Assembly (NCBI GenBank): GCA_944989445.1
Contig: CALYLW010001383.1
Span: 104,562-168,561 of the forward strand
From: Ampullaceana balthica
Lineage: Eukaryota > Mollusca > Gastropoda > Lymnaeidae
Direction: 5' to 3'
DNA: 64,000 nucleotides
Position numbers and translations under genes: made by a program
Notes under the pieces: generated by a model
Told to the model about the DNA's origin: nothing
The model's database searches: none
The model's input: only the letters and a program-made list of their open reading frames with translations
Part shown: piece after piece, positions 44,576 through 55,800 of the stretch
Layout of the letters: each line of letters opens with the position of its first letter
Position numbering within the stretch: the stretch's first letter is position 1

Positions 44576-46285
44576 CAGGGTGTCCACCGAAGTCGGAAAG
44601 TCGGATTTTAGTCGGATAAAAATTTTGTGGTCGGATAAGTCGGATTTTGGTCGGATAAACGATCCTCGGTCGGATAAACAAAATCTCAGTAGGATAAACG
44701 TTCCTTGGTCGGATAAAAGATATAAATAAATGAATGACGAAGCTCACGTTGCACATTGTTTTGGTTTGGAAATAACAATAGTTCGCAGCGGTATAAAAAC
44801 TGTTGTTTACCTATGACAGAGTCCCCTGTCCATATCGATATCATATCGTATATATCTATAGTAATTTTTTTTTAAAATGTGTGTTTTAAAATAAAAGTCG
44901 AAAACTAAACTTATACAAACAAATTACATATATTAAACAAAATAATTCTCGTTAAAGATGGCATTGTAAACATTAAGTGCACTGTGATTGAAACAGATAG
45001 AAATTGTGAAATTACTTACGCTTAGCCATAGTATAGCTCTAGTAACCGCGTAATAGTAATTAGTGTAATATACTAGATTTAGATATTCATATTAGGATTT
45101 TGGTTAAAAATATATCATGATCTGAGTAAATAATAGATATCTATTCCCAACTATTAAAGTATTGTAAAAGTTTTTAATGGGGGATACTTTTAAGTTAAGG
45201 CGATATAGATCTATGTTTGACAGCAAAATAGCTAGTCTAGATTCTAAGTAAGGGGAAGAGAGAAAAAAATATGACCATTCGATTCAAAACTTTGACTTTA
45301 TAAATCAACATATTTTCTTAAAAACGGTCATAAAACGTCAAGAAAAGTATGAAGATTCATTCCAGTTATTAATTTAATTTTGTTATATCTCCAAAAAAAT
45401 TATCGGGAGCAGTGTTAACTACGATTTTTGTGCTTATTGTTTAGCTGCTTTAGCAGCAGTCGCCATTTTGTCTGCTTGAAGTCAATAGATCTCTCTAATC
45501 TAGTATTTTGTGAAAATTAAAAACCAAAAAAACCTTAGGCTTAGCCTAGCCACGTCTAAAATCTAGATCTAGTTCAGTTAATTTCTTTTAAAATACTTAA
45601 ACAGTCACGGTATGCCAAAGTCACAACTATTAAAGCAACTATTTAAATAGGTTTAGATCTAGATTCTGTTTCAAATCAAAGCTTATTTTTTATGATTAAA
45701 TAGATTAAAAATCAGTCCTGTTCAGTGTTTGAAAATTATGTGCTAAACATATAGAAATCTAGATTCTAGTCTAGTTAAATGGTTACAATTTAAAGTGTGT
45801 TAACTAACATTTTTTAGGGTAGGCTGCAGTAGGCAAATTCTTGACTAAAGTATTAAGACTAGTTTACTTTTTGTCAGTTTAATTTTGTTCCTTACTTCAC
45901 TATCCAGATATTGACAATTTGTATACTATTACAAAAAACACTATCAATCCCATCAACATGGGGAAATGTTATTTTAATTCAGACGGGTTAAAAGACACTT
46001 CTTACTCTGAGTGGCTTGAACAACTAAGTGAAAATCGTGAAAAGTTCAAGTGCAAGTACTGTGGTCAAGCTTACCTTATAGGATCATCAGACATAAAAGC
46101 CTTGAACACCCATATAGGTTATTTTTTACAAAATATGTTAACATACAATACCGAAAGTTAAATTTTTTACTTGTCGAATATATACTTTTACTTGTCCGAA
46201 TAATAACTTTTACTTGTCGGTTGGATGGTAGGATTTTTTGGTGGCTGGTAGGATTTTTTTGGACCAGATTTGGGTGGACACCCTG
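44576..46285 (+). mobile_element. 1.7-kb DNA transposon with CAGGGTGTCCACC ends and a zinc-finger ORF
   Basis: Inverted ends CAGGGTGTCCACCGAAG and the complement of CAGGGTGTCCACCCAAA. The flanks share tttgt (44571-44575 and 46286-46290), a 5-bp rather than 8-bp duplication. The left end carries six diverged GGTCGGATAA words in tandem. The only protein remnant is a finger frame at 45919-46161. The ends resemble hAT; the 5-bp duplication points to a hAT5-like group or a different superfamily. Confidence 0.75.
45919..46161 (+). CDS. Small zinc-finger ORF inside the 1.7-kb transposon
   Basis: An 80-residue frame with its own ATG and stop. After SEWLEQLSENREKFKC comes CKYCGQAYLIGSSDIKALNT and H, a CxxC...H pattern of a BED/hAT-type N-terminal finger. 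The second His is not obvious before the frame ends. Probably the retained DNA-binding exon of a deleted transposase; an in-frame upstream ATG context was not evaluated. Confidence 0.5.
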   Translation: MYTITKNTINPINMGKCYFNSDGLKDTSYSEWLEQLSENREKFKCKYCGQAYLIGSSDIKALNTHIGYFLQNMLTYNTES

Positions 46286-46290
46286 TTTGT

Positions 46291-47500
46291 TTTAAACCTG
46301 TACCACTACACTAGAATCAATGGCTAAAGATCAATTTTACTTTGTTATGTAGATTATTCTGACTGCTGCACTTTTTATTTTGTTTGATGCCAGAGATTTG
46401 TGCTAATGTAACCTCAAAAGTTTTTGTCCTACATTATCGTTTGCATTATTCAATTTTATGATAGGGCTGTGGGGATGATTTAAAAAATAAAAATACAAAC
46501 TATTTGTATTCATTAAAAATTTTTTTTTAAAAAAGTATTACAAATGTATTTTTAAAAGCACATTTAATGACATACCGCAGTGACTATACATGTACATGAG
46601 GTCATTCTATAAATCTGGAATAAAAAAGAACTGAACCATGACAAGTGAAATTCCATATCATCGTTAATGCCATTTAGAGTGAAAATTTTTTAGTCTACCA
46701 TTTACTTGCTGAAACGTGACAGTTTGTATTTTATCTGGTAATTGAACTTAACAAATAATGTTGCGTTTACAATATTGTTTGTGTCTCTTTTATTCTATTC
46801 TTTCAAGCCTGTCTATGAGAACTGCTAGTCTACAGCCACTTGGGGCTGATTGCTTCAAGTGAAGTATTTATTGCATGGTACTGAAATGAATGGTTTTATT
46901 CAGCAATATCTGATCTGTTTTGTTACCTATAATTCAAACTGTTCAGCACCTCAAAAGTATTTTAATTTTCAAAGATGTGTTGATATTTCTACAGTATTTT
47001 TTAACGTTTTTAAAAATAACCTTTCTACAAAGTTTTGTTGATCACTAAAATCGTAAATAGATTTCTTCATGGATGGAAAACATGCCAGATTTCCTTAAAA
47101 TGTTTTTAATAATATAGTTTAAGCAATATTTTTCGTGACGACTTAGAGTCCAAAATTTTTAGTTCATCAACATGAGCGGAAGTGACACTTGGTTGTGAAG
47201 AAATTTCACTAGTTTCAAGCTAACAAAAAAATGTACAATTTTCAATTCTTTCCTAAAATTTAATTGAGTTTTTATCCCTTTTTTTGTTTTGTGGAATATT
47301 TACAAAGATTTGCAAGGATGATGTTTTGTTTAGTTTTACTCTACTTATTATATACTGTATAATCAATACATCTATAGAATAATTCCTTTTGCTTTTACTA
47401 TTTGTATTGACTGCAAATAAACTGTAATTGTTAATGAATTGGATTGCCAGTAAATAAAAAAGTTTAAAACTACAGGAAATTTAAATTTTTTATTTGGAAA
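46291..47500. other. Intergenic
   Basis: AT-rich. A possible one-ended hAT relic begins near 46465 (TAGGGCTGTGGGGATGATTT). Nothing else is recognised. Confidence 0.35.
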
Positions 47501-47503
47501 ACT

Positions 47504-48073
47504 ACCGTATATACTCATTCTATAGCCCATTGGTTCATAAGCAGACCCACACACTTTTAGAAGAGAAAGTATTAAAAGTGTATAACCCGCTCGCAAGCCG
47601 ACCCCCCAAAAATAATAGGACAGCGTAAACAAAATGGTACAAATTTTTTTAAAACTACAAGCTAAATCGGTCATTATGATTGTTTTTTTTTGTACTGCCT
47701 ATCTTTGTCTTTGTGCTCTTTGTTAGGCAAGAGTTACCGGTATTTAAATAAAAAAATCTTTGGTAAACAGTGGCGACAGCGCGTACATTAAAATTCGTTG
47801 AAAAAAAAGTAAAACAATTTATTAAAACATTCACAAAAATAAATAAAATGATTAAATAATTTAAGTGCAGATGTTTAATAATATATTATAGCTTCTGGTA
47901 GAGCAGTCGAATTTTGTAGAATGTAGAAAAGGACATTGATGATCTACAATAACAACACCGATATTCAATATCCATACAGAAATCACGTATGACCCGCTCA
48001 TAAGCCGACCCCCCAACATTTTCCCCTAGATTTTGTCCAAAAAAGGTCGGCTTTAGAACGAGTATATAAGGTA
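47504..48073. mobile_element. DNA transposon relic, second member of the ACCGTATATACTC family
   Basis: Ends ACCGTATATACTCATTCTA and the complement of ACCTTATATACTCGTTCTA, with GCCGACCCCCCAA blocks near both ends. Same family as 29811-30122. Confidence 0.65.
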
Positions 48074-48690
48074 CATGAAGAACTTTTTCCCATCAGTGTA
48101 TAGTTTTAACTCTGATTATGTCATCTTGTTATGAATGAATGCTTTTTTCTATGCACAATCCATGCTAGACTAGCATTGCTCGTTGCGCTCTGATGTTAAA
48201 AAAAAACTATTAAACTTTCCTTATTGTCACTCCTTTAAATTTTTTGGAAGACTGTTCCACAATTTTGGATTCAAGGGAACGCGTGGCAAGGGACTTCCTC
48301 TTGTGTTGTTGTTTTCTTGCTGAAATCAGCTTGGTTGAGATTTCAAATGTGAGTTAAAAGTAGTGGCCTCGATAAAATTCACCACATGGTTGTTCAGTGC
48401 ATTTACCAAATGTTAATATTGTCACTGGGGGAACATGGAGAAAACTGGATACAGCCAGATAATCACAAATGCAAACTTCAACATTGACCAGTTTCTACTT
48501 ATGTTTTCCTTCATGACTGACTGATTCTGTAATGTTCCAAAGCAAGTTTTTAAACTGTAACATAAATATGTAAAAACTAGTGTATCACCCGTCAAAAATG
48601 GCGGAAGTTTTCAAAATAAATACACACCAGAGTAAAAAATAATGTAATACAGACTTTCATTAATTTTTATTTTATTCATTTCTTTTCATA

Positions 48691-48756
48691 CAAAATCGAT
48701 CGCCGCGCCACCTAACAGCACTATAAAACAAAATCGATCGCAGCGCAACCTAACAG
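48691..48756. repeat. Two tandem copies of a ~38-bp unit
   Basis: ACAAAATCGATCGCcGCGCc ACCTAACAGC-type unit repeated twice with three substitutions, unusually rich in CpG for this region. Confidence 0.7.
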
Positions 48757-49352
48757 CATTACATCCATACAGACAACGGGAATTATGTATATTGATAACA
48801 CAAATCCTCTATAATGAGCCAGGTTAAAGTATTCAAAAACTGTAAAAATAACATACAAATGTCTGGTGTGTACTACTATTTTTAAGGGTGGGATTGTATG
48901 TTAGGGCAAAAAATAAATATATGGCTTTAATTTATTACACATTTTTTAAAGAATCTAGGGTTCTAGACACTAAACTCAATTTGAACTAATTAAAAATTAT
49001 TTCAAATTTACAGTTAGAGAATAAAAAGAACAAATTTTGGGATTGGTTTTCTTCATTTGTATAGTTACCTAAAGATTAAACAATTTTTGTAAATGTTGAT
49101 TTTCATTTCCTACCATAATACACATAAAATGTACACATTTTACATGGTTCATACTTCAAACTAAGAAATTATTGAAACAGTGCAGTTATAAATCTTTTAT
49201 TTCTTTTTTCATTAAAACACTCATAGAATAGATGCAGTTAACAATTAAAATATGTTTTAGAAACTTTTTTGACTAAACTGAAAGAATAATTTTCTAAGCA
49301 CAATTTAGATTGTTAAATATAACGCATGCAGAAACATTTATACACTCTTTAA

Positions 49353-49560
49353 CAGTGGTGGCGAACCTTTTTGGGGCCGCGTGCCAAAAATTAAACCAAA
49401 ACCCACTTATTTAGGGCGAAGTGCCAACACTCCTATGTAACTTGAAAATAGGGATTTAACATGACTCGTTTGATTAAGGAAGTAATATAATAGTCGCGTG
49501 CCGGATGATGAGGCTCTGGGTGCCGACTTTGGCACGCGTGCCATAAGTTCGCCATCACTG
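49353..49560. mobile_element. hAT MITE, 208 bp, just downstream of MTERF3
   Basis: Ends CAGTGGTGGCGAACC and the complement of CAGTGATGGCGAACT, flanked by ctctttaa (49345-49352) and ctctataa (49561-49568), 7 of 8 identical. It lies 46 bp past the MTERF3 stop codon. A candidate MTERF3 poly(A) signal (minus-strand AATAAA at 49196-49201) is beyond it, so the MITE may be part of the 3' UTR. Confidence 0.88.
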
Positions 49561-49606
49561 CTCTATAAAGTTAATAAAATTTTTCTTTAAAACATGTACA
49601 CCATCA

Positions 49607-49884
49607 TCAGATTGTTTTGCAAAAATCATAAAATTCATTGACATCACATTTTGCTATTTTCTGACAAAATTCTTCATCAGGACCTGATCCTAAGGCCTTG
49701 AGTGGTACAAAGTTCTCCAGACAGGGGTCATACTGGGCTTGCCCACGAGACAAAAGAAACAGGTGCCTGTTCTTGAAAATAAATACCCTGGTTAACAAAA
49801 TCCCTGGCCAAGTCAAGATATGTTGATGTGTGATCATCATAGTATTGTGAAGGTAATCAAAGGATTTTACAAGTTGGTACTTGC
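49607..49884 (-). CDS. MTERF3: MTERF3 exon 7: C terminus
   Basis: Phase 1 in; TGA at 49609-49607. It encodes KYQLVKSFDYLHNTMMITHQ, RHLFLLSRGQAQYDP and EEFCQKIAKCDVNEFYDF, the best-conserved part of the family. Confidence 0.95.
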
Positions 49885-52800
49885 CTGTGGAGTACAAAGA
49901 AGAAAAAAAATGGATATTAATTCAATGTCATCACACACTTTCAAAGGAGCCAAAGGCTATTTTATAGGAGGATAATGGAGTTGTTTTTTTCCATGATTGA
50001 CTTTTTTAGCCCAAGAATGTCATTAAAAGATCAATTATGCTGTTTGAAAACCCGAATCCATAGCTTAAAGTTTTTGAACTAGCCCCCCACCAAGTATCTA
50101 TAAAAAACTGGAATTTTCTGGATTTAGATAAATATAGCTTTTTGCCACGTTACCAATCCCTTGTATTGGTGATGAATTAAGTTCAAAATGTTTCATATTA
50201 ATGTGTTATAGATGTGAAAATCACCATAGATCTTTCTTATTTCATCAGCTTCTGTTTCATACCATCACTAAATTTAACTACTACATGTGAATGGAATGGT
50301 AAAAATTGTACACTGGAACAGAAAAAAAGGAGTTTTTTGTCGAGTATGTTCTATTGTACAGAGCAAGGTCCAGGCATACTTAAAAATTTTTTAAAATAAA
50401 AATAATAATTTTAGTGTCATTTTCTATATAAGTTGTTTTTTTTACCCTTCAATTTTCCTTTCCTTTTTTTTGTCACCTTTTAAAGCTTGTTGAATTCCAT
50501 AACAAAAGACACCACATTTTCTCATAACTTTTCAACATGAATATGCTCTTTTTGATAACTCTCACGCTTCTTCAAATTTTGATGTGAAAAACACAGACAC
50601 TTTTTGTCCCTTTAAATTTTTTTATTGGAAACTACATAGAAACATCCCTAAATTTATGAAGGACTTGAAGTTCACATTAAAAAAAGGCAGAATTATTTTT
50701 TTGTTGAGTTATTATGGCAACGAATTAAGTTATTATGGCCTATCTCTTATATAAATTTTGCTAACAGTGTGGGAGAGGTGTGGACAAAGAACAGTAGAAC
50801 AACAAATCATGGAAAGAAAGTGGAGATGGATTGGACACACCCTTAGGAAAGATAACAGCAGGGCTAGGCAGGCCTTAGATTGGAACCCCCAGGGCAAACG
50901 ACAACGAGGAAGACCCAAGCGTACACGGAGACGTAGCATGTTGGACAAGGCTGGAAGGACTGGGAAGAGCTGGGAAGAATTGAAGCGACTGGCAAGGGAC
51001 CGTGTAGAGTGGCGAGCTTTGACAGAGGCCCTATGTTCCACAAGGAACTCAAAGGACAAATGATGATGTGGACAACGTTATGCTTGCTTTGTTATTCTCA
51101 TTAAACCATCCCTTCCTCTGAACTCCTCTCATGTTTTTATATTATTAGTTCAGAGTGAATACAACAGATGTCATGCAACAAACCCAAGGAAAATTATAGT
51201 AAGGTCAAAGAAAACTGTATAAACCTCAAGGAAAGATTGTTGTAAGTTCTAGTGCAGAAACATTCAAGAAGAATTAAAGAATAATTGAAGATAAATGTAC
51301 AGCAAAGCCAGATGGTGCCTGTTGGCACAAATGCACAGCAAAGACAGGTGGTTGCCTGTTGGCACAAATGTACAGCAAAGCCAGATGGTTGCCTGTTGGC
51401 ACAATTAAGTTTGTGTAATGCATGGAAAATGGGATGGGTAAATTATAATTTATGGATTTAAATTAACCACAAAAAGGCAATGTTTTGAGTGCTACTCTTG
51501 CAAACAGGATGTAATTGTTGACATAATCATTCTCAACAATCCTAAAAATTGTGAAAAGTAATTCTCTGGTGAGTGTATATATAGGTTTAAGATAGGAGTA
51601 CAAAATAAAATTCCCAGTATTTGGAAAGAGACATTTACATAGAGTGCCTTACTTCAAATATGTCTTGTCACTTAACTTTAGTAAATGGGAAAGCATTTCC
51701 TGCATATATTTTTTTCTCTCGGGTTATCGCTATATGTTAAATATTCTATTTAAAACCATTCAAGTAAGTGGAGAAATTGAAACTTTCAGTTGCACCTCCC
51801 ATATAATAAGCACCCAATTAAGTATGGCACTCATCCTTACTGTATAAAAAAATTTTTGGTTCCTTCAGGATCACCTCCTTCAACTCTGGATCTGTGAAGC
51901 CAATAAACTCCTTCACATGGAAGCGGACGTCCTGTTGAGTGTTGCAGTCACAACAGAGCACCAGTTAATGGTAATTGGTGGAAAATAACATGATTAGTGT
52001 TGCCGTTAAAAGGTGTCTATCAAGACATCAGTTTGTAGACAAGCACAACAAAATTAAAAAAAAATTTTAAAAAGGAAATAATACACATTGAAGAATGCAT
52101 GTCTGCACACAGAAGAAGTTTTAATATTTAAAACATTTTGGTGCAAAATTGATTTATAGTTTTCTCTTAATTTTACTCTTAAAAATTAAATTTACTTAAT
52201 TGGTAAATAACATAATAATTGGCTGCACAATGAATAAGGTAACAGGGGTGAGACTGCAATCAGGCTTTTAAATAGGTAAATGTATAATATAAAAACAGGG
52301 TATTAGTAGGCCTGACAGGACGTAACACAACGCTGTTGTGTTACGGTTACGTCCTGTCAGGCCTACTAATACCCTGTTTTTATATTATACATTTACCCGC
52401 ACAATAAATAGGGTTTTTAATGTCAATGTTAAATCTTCCCTTAAAAAAGCTTTGCCTTACTTTTGTTCAAAGACAGCTTGTTTATGTCAGAGTGCTTATA
52501 TATATTATTAATCAGCTTATAAGGTGACACAGAGAAAATTTGTTTAACTTACAGCAATCAGCTCTTGTCTCCATGCTAATATCTTGGGTAAGGTCAAAGC
52601 AACATGCCTTACTTCAGTACCTGGTTTTAAAATCATCTGAGTTTATATCAAGTTCATCAACAATTAAAATAAAGCTTTTTAAAAAGTTATTTCCTACCCT
52701 GTGTAGTTTGTGTAGCATGTAATAAGTGTATGGGTTAAATTCTTTAGGGCTACGTTAGCAAGTTAAACATTGCACGAAGCGACATCGAGCATTGGCTCTT

Positions 52801-55800
52801 AGCAGAATATACTAAAACTTACCAGACAACTGAAAAGCATTTTGAAGAAATCCAAGTTTCTCATCCACTTTGTAAGGATCCATTAAAAGAACAACTGGGG
52901 CTCTCATGACCATGGAAGCAACATCAGCCAAACAGAACTTTTTACTTAGGAGATATCTAATTTTTTTTTCAAAATGAAGAATCATGTCATCATTTTGTGA
53001 ATTAAGATATTTTTAGTAACATAGTTTCATGATCATAAAGGTTCGTTGAGTGTTCCTCATACAACAACAACATTCAAGTGTTTTGTTTGTTTGATTATTG
53101 TGCAGTTGTTTTTTTGAATGTTTGGTTCAGGTTTCTTTACCCTTTTTCATATGTCATATGAGGCCCAAAAAATGTAATTTTTTTCACATGCATTTTTAAA
53201 AATTATTTATAAACAGAGCAGATAGAAAGAACCTCAAATAACTGAAAACTGATTTTAGGGACATATTTTAAATGTTACAGCTTTCAAGTTGAACTGTAGT
53301 TTTAAAAAAAAATGTATTATTACATTATGCTAACTATTGTAATGTATAGTCGACGTCTTGGGGATGACTAAACAAGGGCAAACAAAACAGCAAAAGATAT
53401 GCAGATTAAACCTTATTTTGAAACCAGACACAGGCTAGACACAAACAGGGACCCGGGCTGCCATTTATGTGGCATGGCTGAGGAAGCAGTGGTATGCACA
53501 CCTGTTGACTAATTGCTCTGCAGCGATTGGTGATGCGGACGAGTCAGACAGCAACCGCACTGTGGAAGAATATTTGCATGGCGATGCCCATATTTTGAGG
53601 CTCGCTGCTTGTATTGCAGGCAGGGCTATAAGAGTCTAAGAGACTCAGCCTTCCAATGAGAATGTCATATATTTGAAACCAGATGCTGCAGAGGCCACAG
53701 AAGGAGCAGATTCGTAGGGTGTGTTATTTTGTGAGATTTATTTCATCATTAAATATAGCATAGGGAAAAAATTATGGTTTCGTAATGTATTAAGGGGTGA
53801 TAACTATTATTTTTATAATGTTGAAAAAAAGAGATCATACCCAACACGCAGCTCTAAAGATGGAATGTCTTCCTTGAACAACAATGGGTTCCTTGTAAAA
53901 ATGTCACCAAAAGCCTGAGGAGGAACTCCAATGTGTTTTAGGAACTTAATAAGAGGAACAATGTCTTTCTGGAAGTTGGATTTTATCAGCAGCTCTGGAA
54001 TACCCTCTACCTGTTCAAAGAAAAAAGAAAAGAACAATATAACATGAAATTTGTGTCTCTATTTTACCAAAAAAACTTGCAGCAGTTGAGAGATCATGTT
54101 TCACAAGACAAATTAAAATAAATGGCAATGTTTGTTGGTACATTAAGACATTAGCCTAAAGCGGATATAATAGAAAATACACAAACAGATTGTGCAACGA
54201 AAACAATAAATTTGAGCTTTATTTTTAGACATAAGTAATAATACCATTCTTAAAACATATTGTATTTTAAAATATTTATGTTAAATAAAAAGAAAGGAAA
54301 AACAAAAACAAACATGGACACAGGATATAGGAAAAAGGGGGAAGTATCCAAAGTTACAGTAAAAACCACAACGGGAACAAGATTCTGCAGTTAAGTAAAA
54401 TTATGAATTTGGTTAATTCCATATGGAGCCAACGTACCAAATCTTTTTATGAGTCTATTTTCCATGTGGATTCAATCATGGGTATTGCTTGCATATAAAA
54501 TACCAGTTACTGCAATATCTGATATGCCGTTATGGTCAACACTGTTAAAATGTTTAGACACAGGACATTGAGCCTGTTTATTTATATTATACAGGTGTTC
54601 TCTAAAACGATCTCCAAGACGACGACCAGTCTCACCCACGTAAATTTTCATTACACCTCTTGCAAAGAATTGCATAAATCACGTTGCGACTTGTGCAAGT
54701 GAATCCATCTTTTATTAAGAATTTTTCAAGAGGGAAAGAAATGTTGTTAATTTCCATCACATATGGACAAGTATTGCAACGGTTACGATTGCAACCTTTT
54801 GTTCCAATATGTGCTTTCATTGTGGGAAGGTGACTTCTTACAAGAATATCTCTGAGGCTTCTATCTCTCCGGAAAGCAAAAAGAGGAGGTTTTTTGAAGA
54901 CCTGCTGAGTTAGAGGGTCAGCCATAAGGATTGGTCGGTTTTTGAGAATCACCTGGCGGGCTATAAAATTATGAGGATGCAAAGTTAAAATAAATTTGGA
55001 TCGATCACATTGATCAGAAACAGATGATGTAAATGTGTAAACAGGACACGATACGTTTTAAGAATGTTATTATTACTTATGTAAGTATTGTAAGAATGTA
55101 TTTTATGTTGTACTGATGAAGGCATTAGCCGAAACGTTTACTGTCGTGTCAGTCTAAAAATAAAGCTCAAATTTATTGTTTTCATTGCACAATCTGTTTC
55201 TGTATTTTGTATTTTATTTAAAAGCTTTATTGCAGTCCCATTCTATATGATATATTAAAGCGGATATACATTATTTTCTTAAGTCCTCAGAGGTGGCGAT
55301 AAAATGGAATTCAAGGTTGCAGGGTTAGCAAGCAAATAGGCGTAAAATCCCAACAATGTGGGTTCTTGCAAGTTACTCCCCACCTCACGACACTATGTTC
55401 AACAGATTAAATTAAGGTTAAATAAAAACATGTAAACCAAAGGCAACTAAATTCAACAGGACCATGCATTTTGAAAACTTAGTCCAGTGTAAAAAATGAG
55501 AGTCCATGAACATTTTATTTAAAAATTCACAAGCAGCATACCTGTTGAATCTTATCTAAGCTAACACCCAGCCTAACAAGTCCCTGGAGGGTAGGAGATC
55601 TTTTGACATATGGCACAATGTTGCGGGAACATCTTGATAACTCAGAAAGGGACATTTCATCTGCTGGTCGCTTTTCAGGAACAACAGGCTCTAAATAAAA
55701 GGATAAGGTCATTGAGTTAATAAAGATTGAATTTTGAAAAAATAAATAAACACCCTGACAATAGCATCGTTACAATATTCACAATTATTTTTAAGATAAG

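Larger units (their letters stand above)
54170..55255 (-). mobile_element. Penelope-like retroelement fragment in MTERF3 intron 2
   Basis: Flanked by an exact 13-bp duplication, taaagcggatata (54157-54169 and 55256-55268). Near its ends are 46-bp inverted repeats with one mismatch (54185-54230 and 55152-55197). It encodes the GIY-YIG endonuclease end of a Penelope-like protein on the minus strand (54472-54982) and lacks the reverse transcriptase. Orientation is the same as MTERF3. Confidence 0.9.

Noticed and set aside
52540..52722. Plus-strand open frame over MTERF3 exon 5
   Set aside because: It is antisense to the 68-bp MTERF3 exon and carries no recognisable protein.
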